64,000 nt of DNA from assembly GCF_003675855.1 (NCBI RefSeq), contig NZ_RCIH01000005.1, positions 62,001-126,000 of the forward strand, in the 5' to 3' direction. Under the pieces are notes generated by a model. It had not been told where the DNA came from, did not search any database, and worked only from the letters and a program-made list of their open reading frames with translations. Source of the stretch: Halostella salina. Its GTDB lineage: Archaea > Halobacteriota > Halobacteria > Halobacteriales > Natronoarchaeaceae. The number at the start of each line of letters is the position of its first letter. Within the stretch, counting starts at the first letter, position 1. The translations under genes and the position numbers were made by a program. Shown here in pieces: positions 42,818-51,421 of this stretch.

Positions 42818-43621
42818 ATGGACGAACTCGACATCGAGACCGTCGCCGAGGCCGACCTGTCGGACCCGGTGCTCGTCGAGGGCCTGCCCGGCGTCGGCCA
42901 CGTCGGCAAGCTCGCGGCCGAGCATCTGGTCGAGGAGTTCGACAGCACGCTGGTTCGGCGGGTGTACTCCGAGCATTTCCCGCCGCAGGTCGACATCGAC
43001 GACGAGGGCGTCGCGGCGCTGACCTGCGCCGAGTTCCACGCCATCGAAGCCGAGAGCGTCGCGTCCGAGAATGCGGACGACGGTGAGGACGGCGACGCCC
43101 GGGATCTGCTCGTGCTCACCGGCGACCACCAGGCGCAGGACAACGTCGGCCACTACCGGCTCGCGTCGGCGTTTCTCGACGTGGCCGAGTCGTTCGGCGT
43201 CGACGAGGTGTACTCGCTCGGCGGCGTGCCGACCGGCGAACTCATCGAGGAGTACGACGTGCTCGGCGCGGCCGCGAACGACGGCCTCGTCGAGGACCTG
43301 GAGGCGATCGGCGTCGAGTTCCGCGAGGACGAGCCGGCCGGCGGCATCGTCGGCGTCAGCGGCCTCCTGCTGGGTCTGGGCCGACGGCGCGAGTTCGACG
43401 CCGCCTGCCTGATGGGCGAGACGAGCGGCTACCTCGTCGACCCCAAGAGCGCGCGGGCGGTGCTGGAGACGCTGGAGGACCTGCTCGGCTTCGAGGTGGA
43501 TTACGAGTCCCTGGAGGAGCGCGCCGACGAGATGGAGGACGTGATCAACAAGATCCAGGAGATGGAACAGCAGCAGTCGATGGACGTGCCGACGGACGAG
43601 GACCTGCGGTATATCGGCTGA
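42818..43621 (+). CDS. PAC2-family proteasome assembly chaperone
   Basis: A 267-residue protein of the ATP-grasp-adjacent PAC2 group, thought to help proteasome assembly. LVEGLPGVGHVGKLAAEHLV is the conserved start, followed by YSEHFPPQV, LLVLTGDHQAQ and LGGVPTGEL; VGVSGLLLGLGRR and GETSGYLVDPKSARAVL complete the pattern. A coiled C-terminal helix (EEMEDVINKIQEMEQQQ) is present. It is the last gene of the conserved information operon, 5 bases from nop10. Confidence 0.92.
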   Translation: MDELDIETVAEADLSDPVLVEGLPGVGHVGKLAAEHLVEEFDSTLVRRVYSEHFPPQVDIDDEGVAALTCAEFHAIEAESVASENADDGEDGDARDLLVLTGDHQAQDNVGHYRLASAFLDVAESFGVDEVYSLGGVPTGELIEEYDVLGAAANDGLVEDLEAIGVEFREDEPAGGIVGVSGLLLGLGRRREFDAACLMGETSGYLVDPKSARAVLETLEDLLGFEVDYESLEERADEMEDVINKIQEMEQQQSMDVPTDEDLRYIG

Positions 43622-43651
43622 AGCAGCCGAGATCGGCTCCTTTTCGCGGCG

Positions 43652-44134
43652 TCAGAACCCGATCGTCTGCCCGCCGAGTTCGAGGCTGAGCTGCGGGATC
43701 CGGTAGATGACCAGGTAGGCGGCGACGAGTTCCACGGCCGTCACGACGACCGTCGCCAGTTCGGAGTGCTTGCTGCTGACGGCGACGCCGATCGGCAGGC
43801 CGTACTCCTGTGAGTACGGGTAGAACAGCGCGATGCCGCGCTTGCTCCCCGCAACGTCGAGCACGTAGTGGGTGAGGATGCCGATCCAGACGAACTCCAG
43901 GTTGCCGAAGTAGTAGGGGAACGCGACGAACGCCCCGAGCACGAGGAAGTTGTGGAGCGTCTTGCGGTGCTTGCCGAACGCGGTGTCGACGTCCGGGAAC
44001 AGCGCGCCGAGCACGACCGGCACGCCGACCTCGGCGATGGTGATGAACGTCTGCTCGTCGCCGGCCGGTTCGAGCAGGTAGCCGAGTCCGATGCTCAGGA
44101 GTATCGCGTTGAGGACGTGTCCTCGTTTGTTCAT
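43652..44134 (-). CDS. YdjM-type metal-dependent membrane hydrolase-like protein
   Basis: A 160-residue protein with about four helices. The start MNKRGHVLNAILLSIGLGYL at 44132-44134 is preferred; the frame could extend ten codons further. It has the family's HVLN-like first histidine, LFPDVDTAFGKHRKTLHNF and ILTHYVLDVAGSK; these His/Asp groups form the metal site. In bacteria, YdjM-type proteins are inner-membrane hydrolases of unknown substrate. It converges with the PAC2 gene (30-base gap). Unknown physiological role. Confidence 0.87.
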   Translation of the reverse strand: MNKRGHVLNAILLSIGLGYLLEPAGDEQTFITIAEVGVPVVLGALFPDVDTAFGKHRKTLHNFLVLGAFVAFPYYFGNLEFVWIGILTHYVLDVAGSKRGIALFYPYSQEYGLPIGVAVSSKHSELATVVVTAVELVAAYLVIYRIPQLSLELGGQTIGF

Positions 44135-44224
44135 ATCGGTACTCCGAGGCTCGGACCGGACCGGCACAAGGTTTTCCCTTGGCGGCGGGCCGCCCGGTCG
44201 GTCAGGCGTGTTCCCGGCCGCGGC

Positions 44225-44722
44225 CTACCCGTCGAGTTCCGCGAGCAGGTCGCCGAGCGCGCGGTCGACCGTCGCCTCGCGGACCGCAGCGCGGTCGCCG
44301 TCGAACTCGTGGCGCGTGGCGGTGGCGTACGACGACTCGGTCCCCCACTCGCCGGCGTAGGCGACGCCGATGTAGACGGTGCCCACTGGCGTCTCCTCGG
44401 TGCCGCCCGACGGGCCGGCGACGCCGGTCGTCGAGACGCCCCACGTCGCGTCCGTGCGGTCCCGGACGCCCCGGGCCAGCTCGCGGGCGACGGCCGCGCT
44501 CACCGCGCCTCGCTGGTCCAGCGACTCGCGGGTGACGCCGAGCAGGCGGCGCTTGAGGTCGTTGTCGTACGCGACGACCGTCCCGAGGTAGTAGTCGCTC
44601 GCGCCGGGGACGGCCGTAATCCGCCCGCCGACGAGACCGCCGGTGCAGGATTCGGCCGTCGCGACGGTCCCGCCGGCGTCGCGCAGTCGGTCGCCGAGTC
44701 GCGTGGCGATGTCGTCGCTCAT
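44225..44722 (-). CDS. Nicotinamide-nucleotide amidase (CinA C-terminal domain)
   Basis: A 165-residue protein equal to the C-terminal domain of CinA, without the N-terminal domain of competence-damage proteins. AESCTGGLVGGRITAVPG, YDNDLKRRLLGV, GAVSAAVARELARGV and GVAGPSGGTEETPVGTVYIG match the PncC deamidase. It recycles NMN to nicotinic acid mononucleotide. The ATG at 44720-44722 is directly followed upstream by a non-coding, AT-richer region. Stand-alone versions are usual in archaea. Confidence 0.92.
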   Translation of the reverse strand: MSDDIATRLGDRLRDAGGTVATAESCTGGLVGGRITAVPGASDYYLGTVVAYDNDLKRRLLGVTRESLDQRGAVSAAVARELARGVRDRTDATWGVSTTGVAGPSGGTEETPVGTVYIGVAYAGEWGTESSYATATRHEFDGDRAAVREATVDRALGDLLAELDG

Positions 44723-45272
44723 GGTCGCCCCCACGGCCCGCGGGCAGTTAACTGTCCGGCGCGGGACACGCCGACCAAAACGTACACCTGCCCGGTGCCG
44801 GATCGTGGCGTATGGAGTACGAGACGTAGTTGATACCTCCGAGGTAGAAATTCGGCAGTTGTTCCAGTATACTACAGGAGTTGATAGGCTATACTCATCT
44901 CCCAATGAGGGAAAAGTATCTCCAAATCGCTCAAACCAATGTTCGTGATGCGGCAAACAAGCACGGAGCAAGTCCGAAGTAGCCGAACTACGAGCAGGTT
45001 TCCCGTCCTGCCAAGGGACGACCTTTCAGCCGAACCCCCAGTACCCCTACACGGATTCATTGACTAACCAACCATGGATACAACCAGCGTGGTGTTGGGG
45101 AGGTCGATGATGTTTCCATACGCTCGGATCGAGCAGGTGAAATTGCGAGGCTATCGGATTGTAGAAACGGTTCAGATTTCACCATGCCGATGGGGTTCTG
45201 AATAACGCTCCGGGACAACACTAACTTTAGGACGGGTTCAGTAGATAGCTACAGCCGACGACGCTACAAGTT
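44723..45272. other. Lower-GC gap at the left edge of an atypical island
   Basis: About 550 bases without a convincing gene. From about 44816 base composition shifts: runs such as gttgataggctatactcatctcc and the later acaacactaactttagg are unlike the rest. A minus-strand frame around 44811-45010 (LPHHEHWFERFGDTFPSLG) is open but has no proper start, and might be a fragment of a decayed gene. A weak TATA-like actttagg near 45222 could serve the 45273 gene. Confidence 0.5.
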
Positions 45273-45713
45273 ATGAGAGATGAACTGCGGAAAGGATTAG
45301 CTGCCACGCGGCCGTTCCTATTATCTCATCATGCCCCCGAGGAACGGGATAGATGCCACGAACTGAATTTCTTTAGCCGGCAGATCTATCTTTGCGCACG
45401 TTGTTCCGGTATCTATCCGGGGATCCTGTTGGCGTTGATGTATCCATTTCAATTAGCGAGTGTCCCTGTGATTGCCCTGCTACCATTACCTGCACTCATT
45501 GACTGGGCAATCACTTCGTTTGGGAAAACGAACGGCAGTAACGTTATTCGAACTGTCACGGGGGTGTTACTGGGATTCGGATACGGAATGGCACTCAGAC
45601 GACTATTGCTGGAATTGGAAACACGCATTCTGATCATTGGTGTTGTGTATGCGACTGTTGCTATACTCCTGATAGCCATTGAAAGATCATCCGAGCGTGA
45701 ACCAACTATTTAA
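45273..45713 (+). CDS. DUF2085-like membrane protein
   Basis: A 146-residue protein with three or four helices after a cysteine-containing start: CHELNFFSRQIYLCARCSGIYPG fits the DUF2085 pattern (CHR.. ..CARCxGxYxG) with Cys pairs that may bind a metal. The rest (PVIALLPLPALIDWAITSFGKTNGSN) includes the family's D-W and G-x-N. Codons are less GC-rich than in neighbours, which suggests transfer. It is 30 bases before the next gene, so the pair may be one transcript. Function unknown. Confidence 0.82.
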   Translation: MRDELRKGLAATRPFLLSHHAPEERDRCHELNFFSRQIYLCARCSGIYPGILLALMYPFQLASVPVIALLPLPALIDWAITSFGKTNGSNVIRTVTGVLLGFGYGMALRRLLLELETRILIIGVVYATVAILLIAIERSSEREPTI

Positions 45714-45742
45714 GGCTCGTAAGTCAACCGTCCTCTATTGAG

Positions 45743-46180
45743 ATGAAACACTGTATCAATTGTGGGGGAGAAATCAATGACAATGCCGAAGTATGTACAA
45801 ACTGTGGGGTGAATCAATCAACAGATCTCGAAGGTCGCCATAAGGACCGTGCTGAGGATGAAAAATATTGCGTTGAGTGCGGCGAGCTAATATATAAACA
45901 AGCAGAGATCTGTCCGGAGTGCGGCGTAAAGCAACCGTCTACATACGAATCGGATTCTGATAGCGAACAAGTTGCGGCAGGCATCCTAGCGATTCTCCTC
46001 GGGGGAATCGGTGTCCACAAGTTCTATCAAGGAAACACGAAAAACGGAATCATTTATTTGTGCTTCTTTTGGACGGGTATCCCTGCTCTTCTCGGGTTAG
46101 TAGAGGGGATTCTCATTCTAGTAGCTGAAGAGGACGAATACGAAGAGAAATACGCTGACGGCAGTATACTTGGGAAATGA
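45743..46180 (+). CDS. Double zinc-ribbon protein with TM2 domain
   Basis: A 145-residue protein with two zinc ribbons: CINCGGEINDNAEVCTNCGV (residues 4-23) and CVECGELIYKQAEICPECGV (about 43-62), each with two CxxC pairs. A TM2 domain follows (about 75-132): GGIGVHKFYQGNTKNG and a two-helix hairpin ending LVEGILIL. Such proteins are widespread in archaea and often have unknown signalling functions. GC content is low in its third positions compared with the flanks. It is co-directional with the DUF2085-like gene. Confidence 0.87.
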   Translation: MKHCINCGGEINDNAEVCTNCGVNQSTDLEGRHKDRAEDEKYCVECGELIYKQAEICPECGVKQPSTYESDSDSEQVAAGILAILLGGIGVHKFYQGNTKNGIIYLCFFWTGIPALLGLVEGILILVAEEDEYEEKYADGSILGK

Positions 46181-46192
46181 AGCAGTCTACTC

Positions 46193-46531
46193 TCAGTAGT
46201 AGCAACTGATCAAACCGACGGCATCTGCCTCTGCGCCCCCACTCAATTCAGTTCGGATTTCAACAGATCGAAATGGTCCGTAGTGGCCCACCGTACACAC
46301 TAATGCGCTTGGCTCCGCCCATTCAGCTTGGTTCAGTTCATATCTGAATTGATACTCGGACCCTTCGATATGGCTCTCCAGTTCCAACCCGACGACCTCG
46401 CTCGCGGGTACATCGTTAAGAATCTGTTTGGCGGACGACCTTGCTTGTTGTTCAGTAGGTCGCATATCGTGATGCAGCACCCCGTAAATCATAAAATTCT
46501 TGGTCGTATGTGTGGGTACATAAGTCGCCAT
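46193..46531 (-). CDS. Orphan hypothetical protein
   Basis: A 112-residue protein starting MATYVPTHTTKNFMIYGVLH; MIYGV at about 46490 is an alternative start. Alternating polar/hydrophobic strands (SEVVGLELESHIEGSEYQF, ALVCTVGHYGPFRSVEIRT) suggest a small beta-rich fold. There is no motif or membrane segment that I can identify. It is in the lower-GC island, convergent with the zinc-ribbon gene, and less acidic than usual for a halophile, supporting recent gain. Coding status moderately sure. Confidence 0.58.
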   Translation of the reverse strand: MATYVPTHTTKNFMIYGVLHHDMRPTEQQARSSAKQILNDVPASEVVGLELESHIEGSEYQFRYELNQAEWAEPSALVCTVGHYGPFRSVEIRTELSGGAEADAVGLISCYY

Positions 46532-46623
46532 CTGGGGATAAATGCCACGGTCAGGCGGATGGGAAAGCGGTTTGGCGCTTCTGGGCCTTGGTGGGGTATG
46601 AACTGGAGGTCGATTAAATCTCT

Positions 46624-47769
46624 ATGAATCTTGATTACGAGACGCCGCTGTTCTTCAGGGTCATGGAGTACGCGGCCGACGCCGGCGAGAGCGACCGCGA
46701 GTGGCCGGCGGTCGGCGACGCCGCCGCTGGCGAGGTGATCGACATGGTGTCGGGCAACCCCGACTGGGGGCCACCGGAGGCGCTTCGGGAGGGTCTGCGG
46801 GAGTACGCCGACCTCGGAGCCGACGCCTTCCAGTATCCGCCCAGCGAGGGCCTGCTGGAACTGCGTGAGGAGATCGCCGCGCGGCGAAACGTCGACACCG
46901 AGCAGGTCGTCGTCACCAACGGCGCGGGCGAGGCGAACTACCTGGCGATGGCGGCCGCGCTCGAGGTGGCCGACGGCGACGAGGTGATCCTCACGGACCC
47001 CGTCTACCCGTACTACCCCGGCAAGACGAACATGCTCGGCGCGGACGCGACGTTCGTCCCGACCGAGGACGACGGCCGACTCGACCCCGCGGCCGTCCGC
47101 GAGCGGGCGAGCGAGGAGACCGCGCTGATCGTCGTCAACACGCCGAACAACCCCACCGGCGCGGTGTACGACGAGGCGACGGTGCGCGAACTCGTGGCGG
47201 TCGCCGAGGACCACGAGGCGACGCTGCTCTGCGACGAGGTGTACGACCACTTCGACTTCTCCGGCCGCTTCGAGAGCGCGCTGACGATCGACTCGGACCA
47301 CCGGATCGTCACGAACGCGTTCTCGAAATCGATGGCGATCACCGGGCTCCGCGTCGGCTACGCCGTCTTCCCGCCGGGGATAGTCGACCGGGCCAAGAGC
47401 CGGCACATGCTCGTCAACGTCGCCGGCAGCCGCCCCGCGCAGTACGCCGTGCTCAAGGCGCTCCGGGAGACCCCGCCGGAGTACTACGCCCGGAACCGGG
47501 AGACGATGGCCGAGCGCGTCGACACCTTTACCGACGCGCTGGACGAGGCCGGTGCCGAGTACACCCGCCCCGACGGCGCGTTCTACGTCATGGCGCGGTT
47601 CGACGGCTTCCCCGGCACGCTGGACAACGTGTTCCAGCTGATCGACGAGGCCGGCGTCGCGGGGATGCCCGGCGAGGCGTTCGGCACGGCCCGCGAGGAC
47701 TGGATCCGATTCGCGCTGGTGACGCCACAGGTCGAGGCCGCGGCGGCGCGACTGGCCGAGTACTTCTGA
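46624..47769 (+). CDS. Class I/II aminotransferase
   Basis: A 381-residue fold-type I PLP enzyme. The cofactor lysine is in TNAFSKSMAITGLRVGYA (about residue 238); NNPTGAVYD and LLCDEVYDHFDF supply the PLP-contacting Asn and Asp, and the C-terminal Arg for the substrate carboxylate is in WIRFALV. It begins at ATG 46624. The amino donor is unspecified; the family includes aspartate, alanine and aromatic transaminases. It directly follows the island and has normal high-GC codon use. No defects. Confidence 0.92.
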   Translation: MNLDYETPLFFRVMEYAADAGESDREWPAVGDAAAGEVIDMVSGNPDWGPPEALREGLREYADLGADAFQYPPSEGLLELREEIAARRNVDTEQVVVTNGAGEANYLAMAAALEVADGDEVILTDPVYPYYPGKTNMLGADATFVPTEDDGRLDPAAVRERASEETALIVVNTPNNPTGAVYDEATVRELVAVAEDHEATLLCDEVYDHFDFSGRFESALTIDSDHRIVTNAFSKSMAITGLRVGYAVFPPGIVDRAKSRHMLVNVAGSRPAQYAVLKALRETPPEYYARNRETMAERVDTFTDALDEAGAEYTRPDGAFYVMARFDGFPGTLDNVFQLIDEAGVAGMPGEAFGTAREDWIRFALVTPQVEAAAARLAEYF

Positions 47770-47805
47770 CGGGGCGGATGTGCCCGGGTTCGGGCCAACG
47801 TTTAT

Positions 47806-47817
47806 ATCGGCGACCTC
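47806..47817 (+). promoter_or_regulatory. TATA box of the coiled-coil gene
   Basis: The word acgtttatatcg lies 20 to 25 bases before the ATG at 47832, in a short gap after the aminotransferase stop. The spacing would make the mRNA leaderless or nearly so, as in other strong haloarchaeal promoters in this window. Confidence 0.55.
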
Positions 47818-47831
47818 GGTCGTTGTACGCA

Positions 47832-49022
47832 ATGCCCGAACCCATCGTGACTGGGCTGCTCGCCCTCGCGGTCGCCCTCTCGCTCGGGTCCCTCGGACTG
47901 GCGTTCCGGACGCGAAGCCGACTGAGCGGAGCCGCCGACGCCGACCGCGTCGACGAACTCGACGCTCGCCTCGCGGACGCGGAGCGCGACGACGACACCG
48001 CGGACGCCGTCGCCGAACTCCGAGCGACGGTCGACGACCTTCAGTCGACTGTGACCGACCTCTCGGAGCGCGTCGACCGGATCGACGACGCGCCCGCGCG
48101 ACTCGACGCCGTCGAGGAGCGCGTGACGACGGTCGAGGACGCCGACGCGTCGGACCGACTCGACGAGGTCGCCGAAACGACGGCGGCGCTCGAACGCCGC
48201 GTGGACGCGCTCGACGACCGGCTCGCGGCGGCCGAGGACGGAGCGGACGACGACGCCGTCGCCGACCTCCGCGACCGCGTGGACACGCTCGGTGACCGGA
48301 TAACAGCGGTCGACGACCGGATCGACACGGTGGACGAGCGCGTCCCCGAAGACGGCGCGGCGTCCGCGGCACGGGTCGACTCGCTGACCGACCGCGTCGA
48401 CGCCGCCGAAGCGACCGCGACCGCGGCCAGCGACGACGCGGAAGCCGCCTCGGAGCGGGCCGAGACGGCGGCTGCCCGCGCCGATGCCACGACGGAGCGG
48501 CTGGACGACCTGCAAGCAACAGTCGACGACCTGCAGTCCGGCGTCGCCGACCTCCGTGCCGACGCCGACGACCTTCGTGATCGAATCGATGCCGAAACCA
48601 CTGATCTGGACGCGCGCCTCTCGTCGGTCGAGGACGACGCCGGGAGCGCGGACGACGCCGTCGCCGACCTCCGCGATCGCGTGGACGCGCTCGACGACCG
48701 GGTGGACGAGGCCGCGGCGACCGCCCGCGCCGCTGCGGCGTCCGGCTCCGACGGCGGGGGCGATTCGGCCGACGCCGAGCGAGTCGACCGGATGGAGAAG
48801 ACGATGCTGGAGCTCCGGACGGAGGTGTCGGCGCTGGACGAGCGGCTGGATGACCTGCAAGCCGCGGTCGACGGTGACGCCGGCGGGAGTGACGGGGGCA
48901 GTGACGACGGCGACGACGACCTCGACGCGCAGTTCCGCGAGCTGCTGGAGGAGTCCGACGACGACCCGCTGTCCGGGTCGGGCGGCCCGACGGTGACCCG
49001 CGAGTCGGACCTCGACGAGTAA
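47832..49022 (+). CDS. Membrane-anchored coiled-coil protein with internal repeats
   Basis: A 396-residue protein: one N-terminal helix (about residues 5-25: VTGLLALAVALSLGSLGLAF) then more than 300 residues of heptad-like, Asp/Arg/Ala-rich helix with repeated units such as AVADLRDRVDTLGDR and AVADLRDRVDALDDR, and a low-complexity tail (DGDAGGSDGGSDDGDDD). It resembles chemoreceptor or SMC-type coils in composition only; no ATPase or signalling part is present. ATG 47832. It lies 38 bases before the Get3-like ATPase on the same strand, so co-expression is likely. Function unknown. Confidence 0.85.
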   Translation: MPEPIVTGLLALAVALSLGSLGLAFRTRSRLSGAADADRVDELDARLADAERDDDTADAVAELRATVDDLQSTVTDLSERVDRIDDAPARLDAVEERVTTVEDADASDRLDEVAETTAALERRVDALDDRLAAAEDGADDDAVADLRDRVDTLGDRITAVDDRIDTVDERVPEDGAASAARVDSLTDRVDAAEATATAASDDAEAASERAETAAARADATTERLDDLQATVDDLQSGVADLRADADDLRDRIDAETTDLDARLSSVEDDAGSADDAVADLRDRVDALDDRVDEAAATARAAAASGSDGGGDSADAERVDRMEKTMLELRTEVSALDERLDDLQAAVDGDAGGSDGGSDDGDDDLDAQFRELLEESDDDPLSGSGGPTVTRESDLDE

Positions 49023-49060
49023 CCGACGGGTACACAAGCGTCCGCTGGCTACGCGGACGC

Positions 49061-50128
49061 ATGGATTCTATCGACGTGGAGCCGGTCGACGAGGTCGACG
49101 AGGAGGCGTCGGTCGACCGGACGGCGCGGTCGCTCGACCCGAGCGCGGAGTACGTCCTCTACGGCGGGAAAGGCGGCGTCGGCAAGACGACGATGGCCGC
49201 CGCGACGGGGCTGGCCAGCGCCGAGGGCGGGACGACCACGCTCGTCGTCTCGACCGACCCGGCGCACTCGCTGTCGGACACGTTCGAGACGGACGTGCCG
49301 CCCCGCCCGACGCGCATCCGTGACGAGGTGCCGCTGTACGCCGCCGAGATCGACCCGGACGCCGCCATCGAGGACGGCTCCGCGGCCTTCGCCGAGGGCG
49401 AGGGACCGATGGGCGGGCTCGGGGAACTGCTCGGCGGCGAGGGCGGCCCGATGGAGTCGCTGCTGGGCGGCGCGATGCCCGGCGCGGACGAGGCCGCCGC
49501 GATGCAGACGCTCATGGAGTATCTGGACGACGACCGGTTCGACCGCGTCGTCGTCGACACCGCGCCGACCGGCCACACGCTCCGCCTGCTGGAACTGCCC
49601 GACGTGATGGACACGATGGTCGGCCGAATGCTCTCCCTCCGCGAGCGCCTCGGCGGGATGATGGACGGCCTCAAGGGGATGTTCGGCGGCGCGAGCGAGG
49701 CGGAGGTCGACGAGGGTATCGACGACCTGCGGCGACTGAGCGACCGGATCGAGCGCCTCCGGGCGACGCTCCGGGACCCCGACCGGACGGACTTCCGGGT
49801 CGTCATGGTGCCCGAGGAGATGAGCGTCGTCGAGTCCGAGCGCCTGTTAGACCAGCTCCGGGAGTTCGAGATCCCCGTCGGCACCGTCGTCGTCAACAAG
49901 GTGATGGAGGACCTCGCGGACGTGACCGACGACGTGGACGCCTCGCGGTTCGTCTCGCCGAACCTGGACACCTGCGAGTTCTGCCAGCGCCGCTGGGACG
50001 TGCAGCAGGACGCGCTGGCGGCTGCACAGGACGTGTTCCGCGGCCACGAGGTCCGGCGCGTGCCGCTCTTTGCCGACGAAGTCCGCGGCGAGGAAATGCT
50101 CCGGATCGTGGCGGCCTGCCTGGAGTAG
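49061..50128 (+). CDS. ArsA/Get3-type ATPase
   Basis: A 355-residue SIMIBI ATPase. The deviant P-loop is YGGKGGVGKTTMAAATG (about 34-50), switch I is STDPAHSLSDTF and switch II FDRVVVDTAPTGHTLRLL. A CxxC pair in CEFCQRRWDVQQ near residue 308 matches the zinc-binding Cys that dimerise Get3. A Met/Gly-rich part (LGGMMDGLKGMFGG) would form the hydrophobic groove for tail-anchored protein helices. In archaea this is the likely role; arsenite pumping is the alternative, but no arsB is near. Starts at ATG 49061. Confidence 0.92.
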   Translation: MDSIDVEPVDEVDEEASVDRTARSLDPSAEYVLYGGKGGVGKTTMAAATGLASAEGGTTTLVVSTDPAHSLSDTFETDVPPRPTRIRDEVPLYAAEIDPDAAIEDGSAAFAEGEGPMGGLGELLGGEGGPMESLLGGAMPGADEAAAMQTLMEYLDDDRFDRVVVDTAPTGHTLRLLELPDVMDTMVGRMLSLRERLGGMMDGLKGMFGGASEAEVDEGIDDLRRLSDRIERLRATLRDPDRTDFRVVMVPEEMSVVESERLLDQLREFEIPVGTVVVNKVMEDLADVTDDVDASRFVSPNLDTCEFCQRRWDVQQDALAAAQDVFRGHEVRRVPLFADEVRGEEMLRIVAACLE

Positions 50129-50137
50129 GCCGGCCCG

Positions 50138-51289
50138 CTACAGTTGCAGTTCGGTCACCAGCAGCGGATACGCCCGGTACCGGATCGTCGCCCTGGCGAA
50201 CGCTTCCAGTTGCCGCGCCCCCTCCGGAACGCCGTCCCGAGCGGTCAGCAGCTCGCCGCTGTCGGAGAGTGCGAGGAACAGCCGGTCACCTTCGGCGAGG
50301 GGCTCGGATAGCTGCCCCTCGCCGCGCCCCCGACGGTCGGACAGCGCGGTCCGGGCATCCGCCGATATCTCGGTCCCGTTGACCATCTCCAGTTCGACCG
50401 CCCGGCCGTCGGACGTCAGTCCGCGTTCGAACCGAACGCCCTCCTCGCGCGCCGTGTCGGCCCACTCCGGTTCCGGGACGGTCGTGTCCCCGACGCTCCC
50501 GACGGCCAGCACGGCGTCCTGCCGGACGGTGTCACTCCCCCGAGCGACGCTGATGTCGTAACCGACCTCCCGGACGTAGCCCGACTGGGTGACCGTGATC
50601 CGCGCCTCGACCTCGCTTACGCTCTCGCCGGGGGCGACCTGCAGCAGCGCGTTCTCGTCGGCGATGCCGGTCGCCTCGTACGTCACGGCGTATCCCGACG
50701 GGCCTTCGACGACCTCCAGTGCCTCGCCCCAGGCCGCCCCGTTCAGCAGGCCCCGGAAGCGGCGTAGCTCCGCGAGCTCGCGCGGCTGCGGCGACTCGTT
50801 GTCGATCCGGTACCGTTCCTCGAACCCGGCCGCCATCTGCACGTACGCGACCGATTCGTCGTCCGGGGACCAGAGCGACTCCGTCAGGTCCCCGCTCTCG
50901 ATCGTTCCCGCGATGCCGTCCGAGCCGATCTTCTTCGTCATGGTCTCCGTCGCGGAGAAGCCGGGGAGCTCCCGGGTGATCTCACCCTCGACCGTCAGCG
51001 TCCCGGCTCCGGTCAGCGTCGACTCGTGGGTCCCGAACAGCGTCGTGCCGTCGACGCCGTCCCGGCTCGCGCCGGCGGGATACTCGAACTCGTCCAGCGT
51101 CGGCCCCGGATCCGCGGTCGTCTCCGTTGCAGTCGCGGTTTCCGTGTCCGTATCCGTGTCCGTGTCCGCGTCGGTCGCCGTCTCCGTACCGTCGGACCCA
51201 CTGCCCCCGGTACACCCGGCGAGCGCGGCGCTCAGCGCAACACCCGAACTCAGTACGTGCCGACGCGAAACCGTCCGTTCGTTTACCAT
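50138..51289 (-). CDS. Tat-exported lipoprotein of unknown function
   Basis: A 383-residue protein with a twin-arginine leader and lipobox: MVNERTVSRRHVLSSGVALS and SAALAGCTGG with the lipidated Cys near residue 26. A Thr/Asp repeat region (DTDTDTDTET) is followed by a beta-rich ectodomain (about 60-383) that resembles outer-membrane-type carrier (LolA-like) domains only loosely. It is anchored outside. The start lies by an AT-rich 51297-51325 stretch (ataattatcctataaaa) that holds its promoter. Haloarchaea have many such lipoproteins; ligand unknown. Confidence 0.86.
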   Translation of the reverse strand: MVNERTVSRRHVLSSGVALSAALAGCTGGSGSDGTETATDADTDTDTDTETATATETTADPGPTLDEFEYPAGASRDGVDGTTLFGTHESTLTGAGTLTVEGEITRELPGFSATETMTKKIGSDGIAGTIESGDLTESLWSPDDESVAYVQMAAGFEERYRIDNESPQPRELAELRRFRGLLNGAAWGEALEVVEGPSGYAVTYEATGIADENALLQVAPGESVSEVEARITVTQSGYVREVGYDISVARGSDTVRQDAVLAVGSVGDTTVPEPEWADTAREEGVRFERGLTSDGRAVELEMVNGTEISADARTALSDRRGRGEGQLSEPLAEGDRLFLALSDSGELLTARDGVPEGARQLEAFARATIRYRAYPLLVTELQL

Positions 51290-51421
51290 ATCTGGGTAGT
51301 ACCGATATAATTATCCTATAAAAAATCACCAGTTCGGAGCAAGCGGTGAGTGTGTATCACATCGAAATAAATGAAATAATTCTTAAATTTTAGGTCCGTC
51401 GCTCGCCTCCGACGGCGGCCG

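Noticed and set aside
44872-45060. 62-codon minus-strand gene
   Set aside because: No homologue-like motif, poor composition and no ribosome-binding context; kept only as part of the gap description.
48000-49000. SMC/Rad50-like ATPase
   Set aside because: The coiled coil lacks Walker and signature motifs and has a membrane anchor.
46489-49062. 857-codon minus-strand frame
   Set aside because: Antisense to the aminotransferase and coiled-coil genes; composition is not protein-like.
49061-50128. Arsenite-resistance ArsA
   Set aside because: No arsB, arsR or arsD nearby; the CxxC pair and Met-rich groove fit Get3 better, though the distinction is by context.
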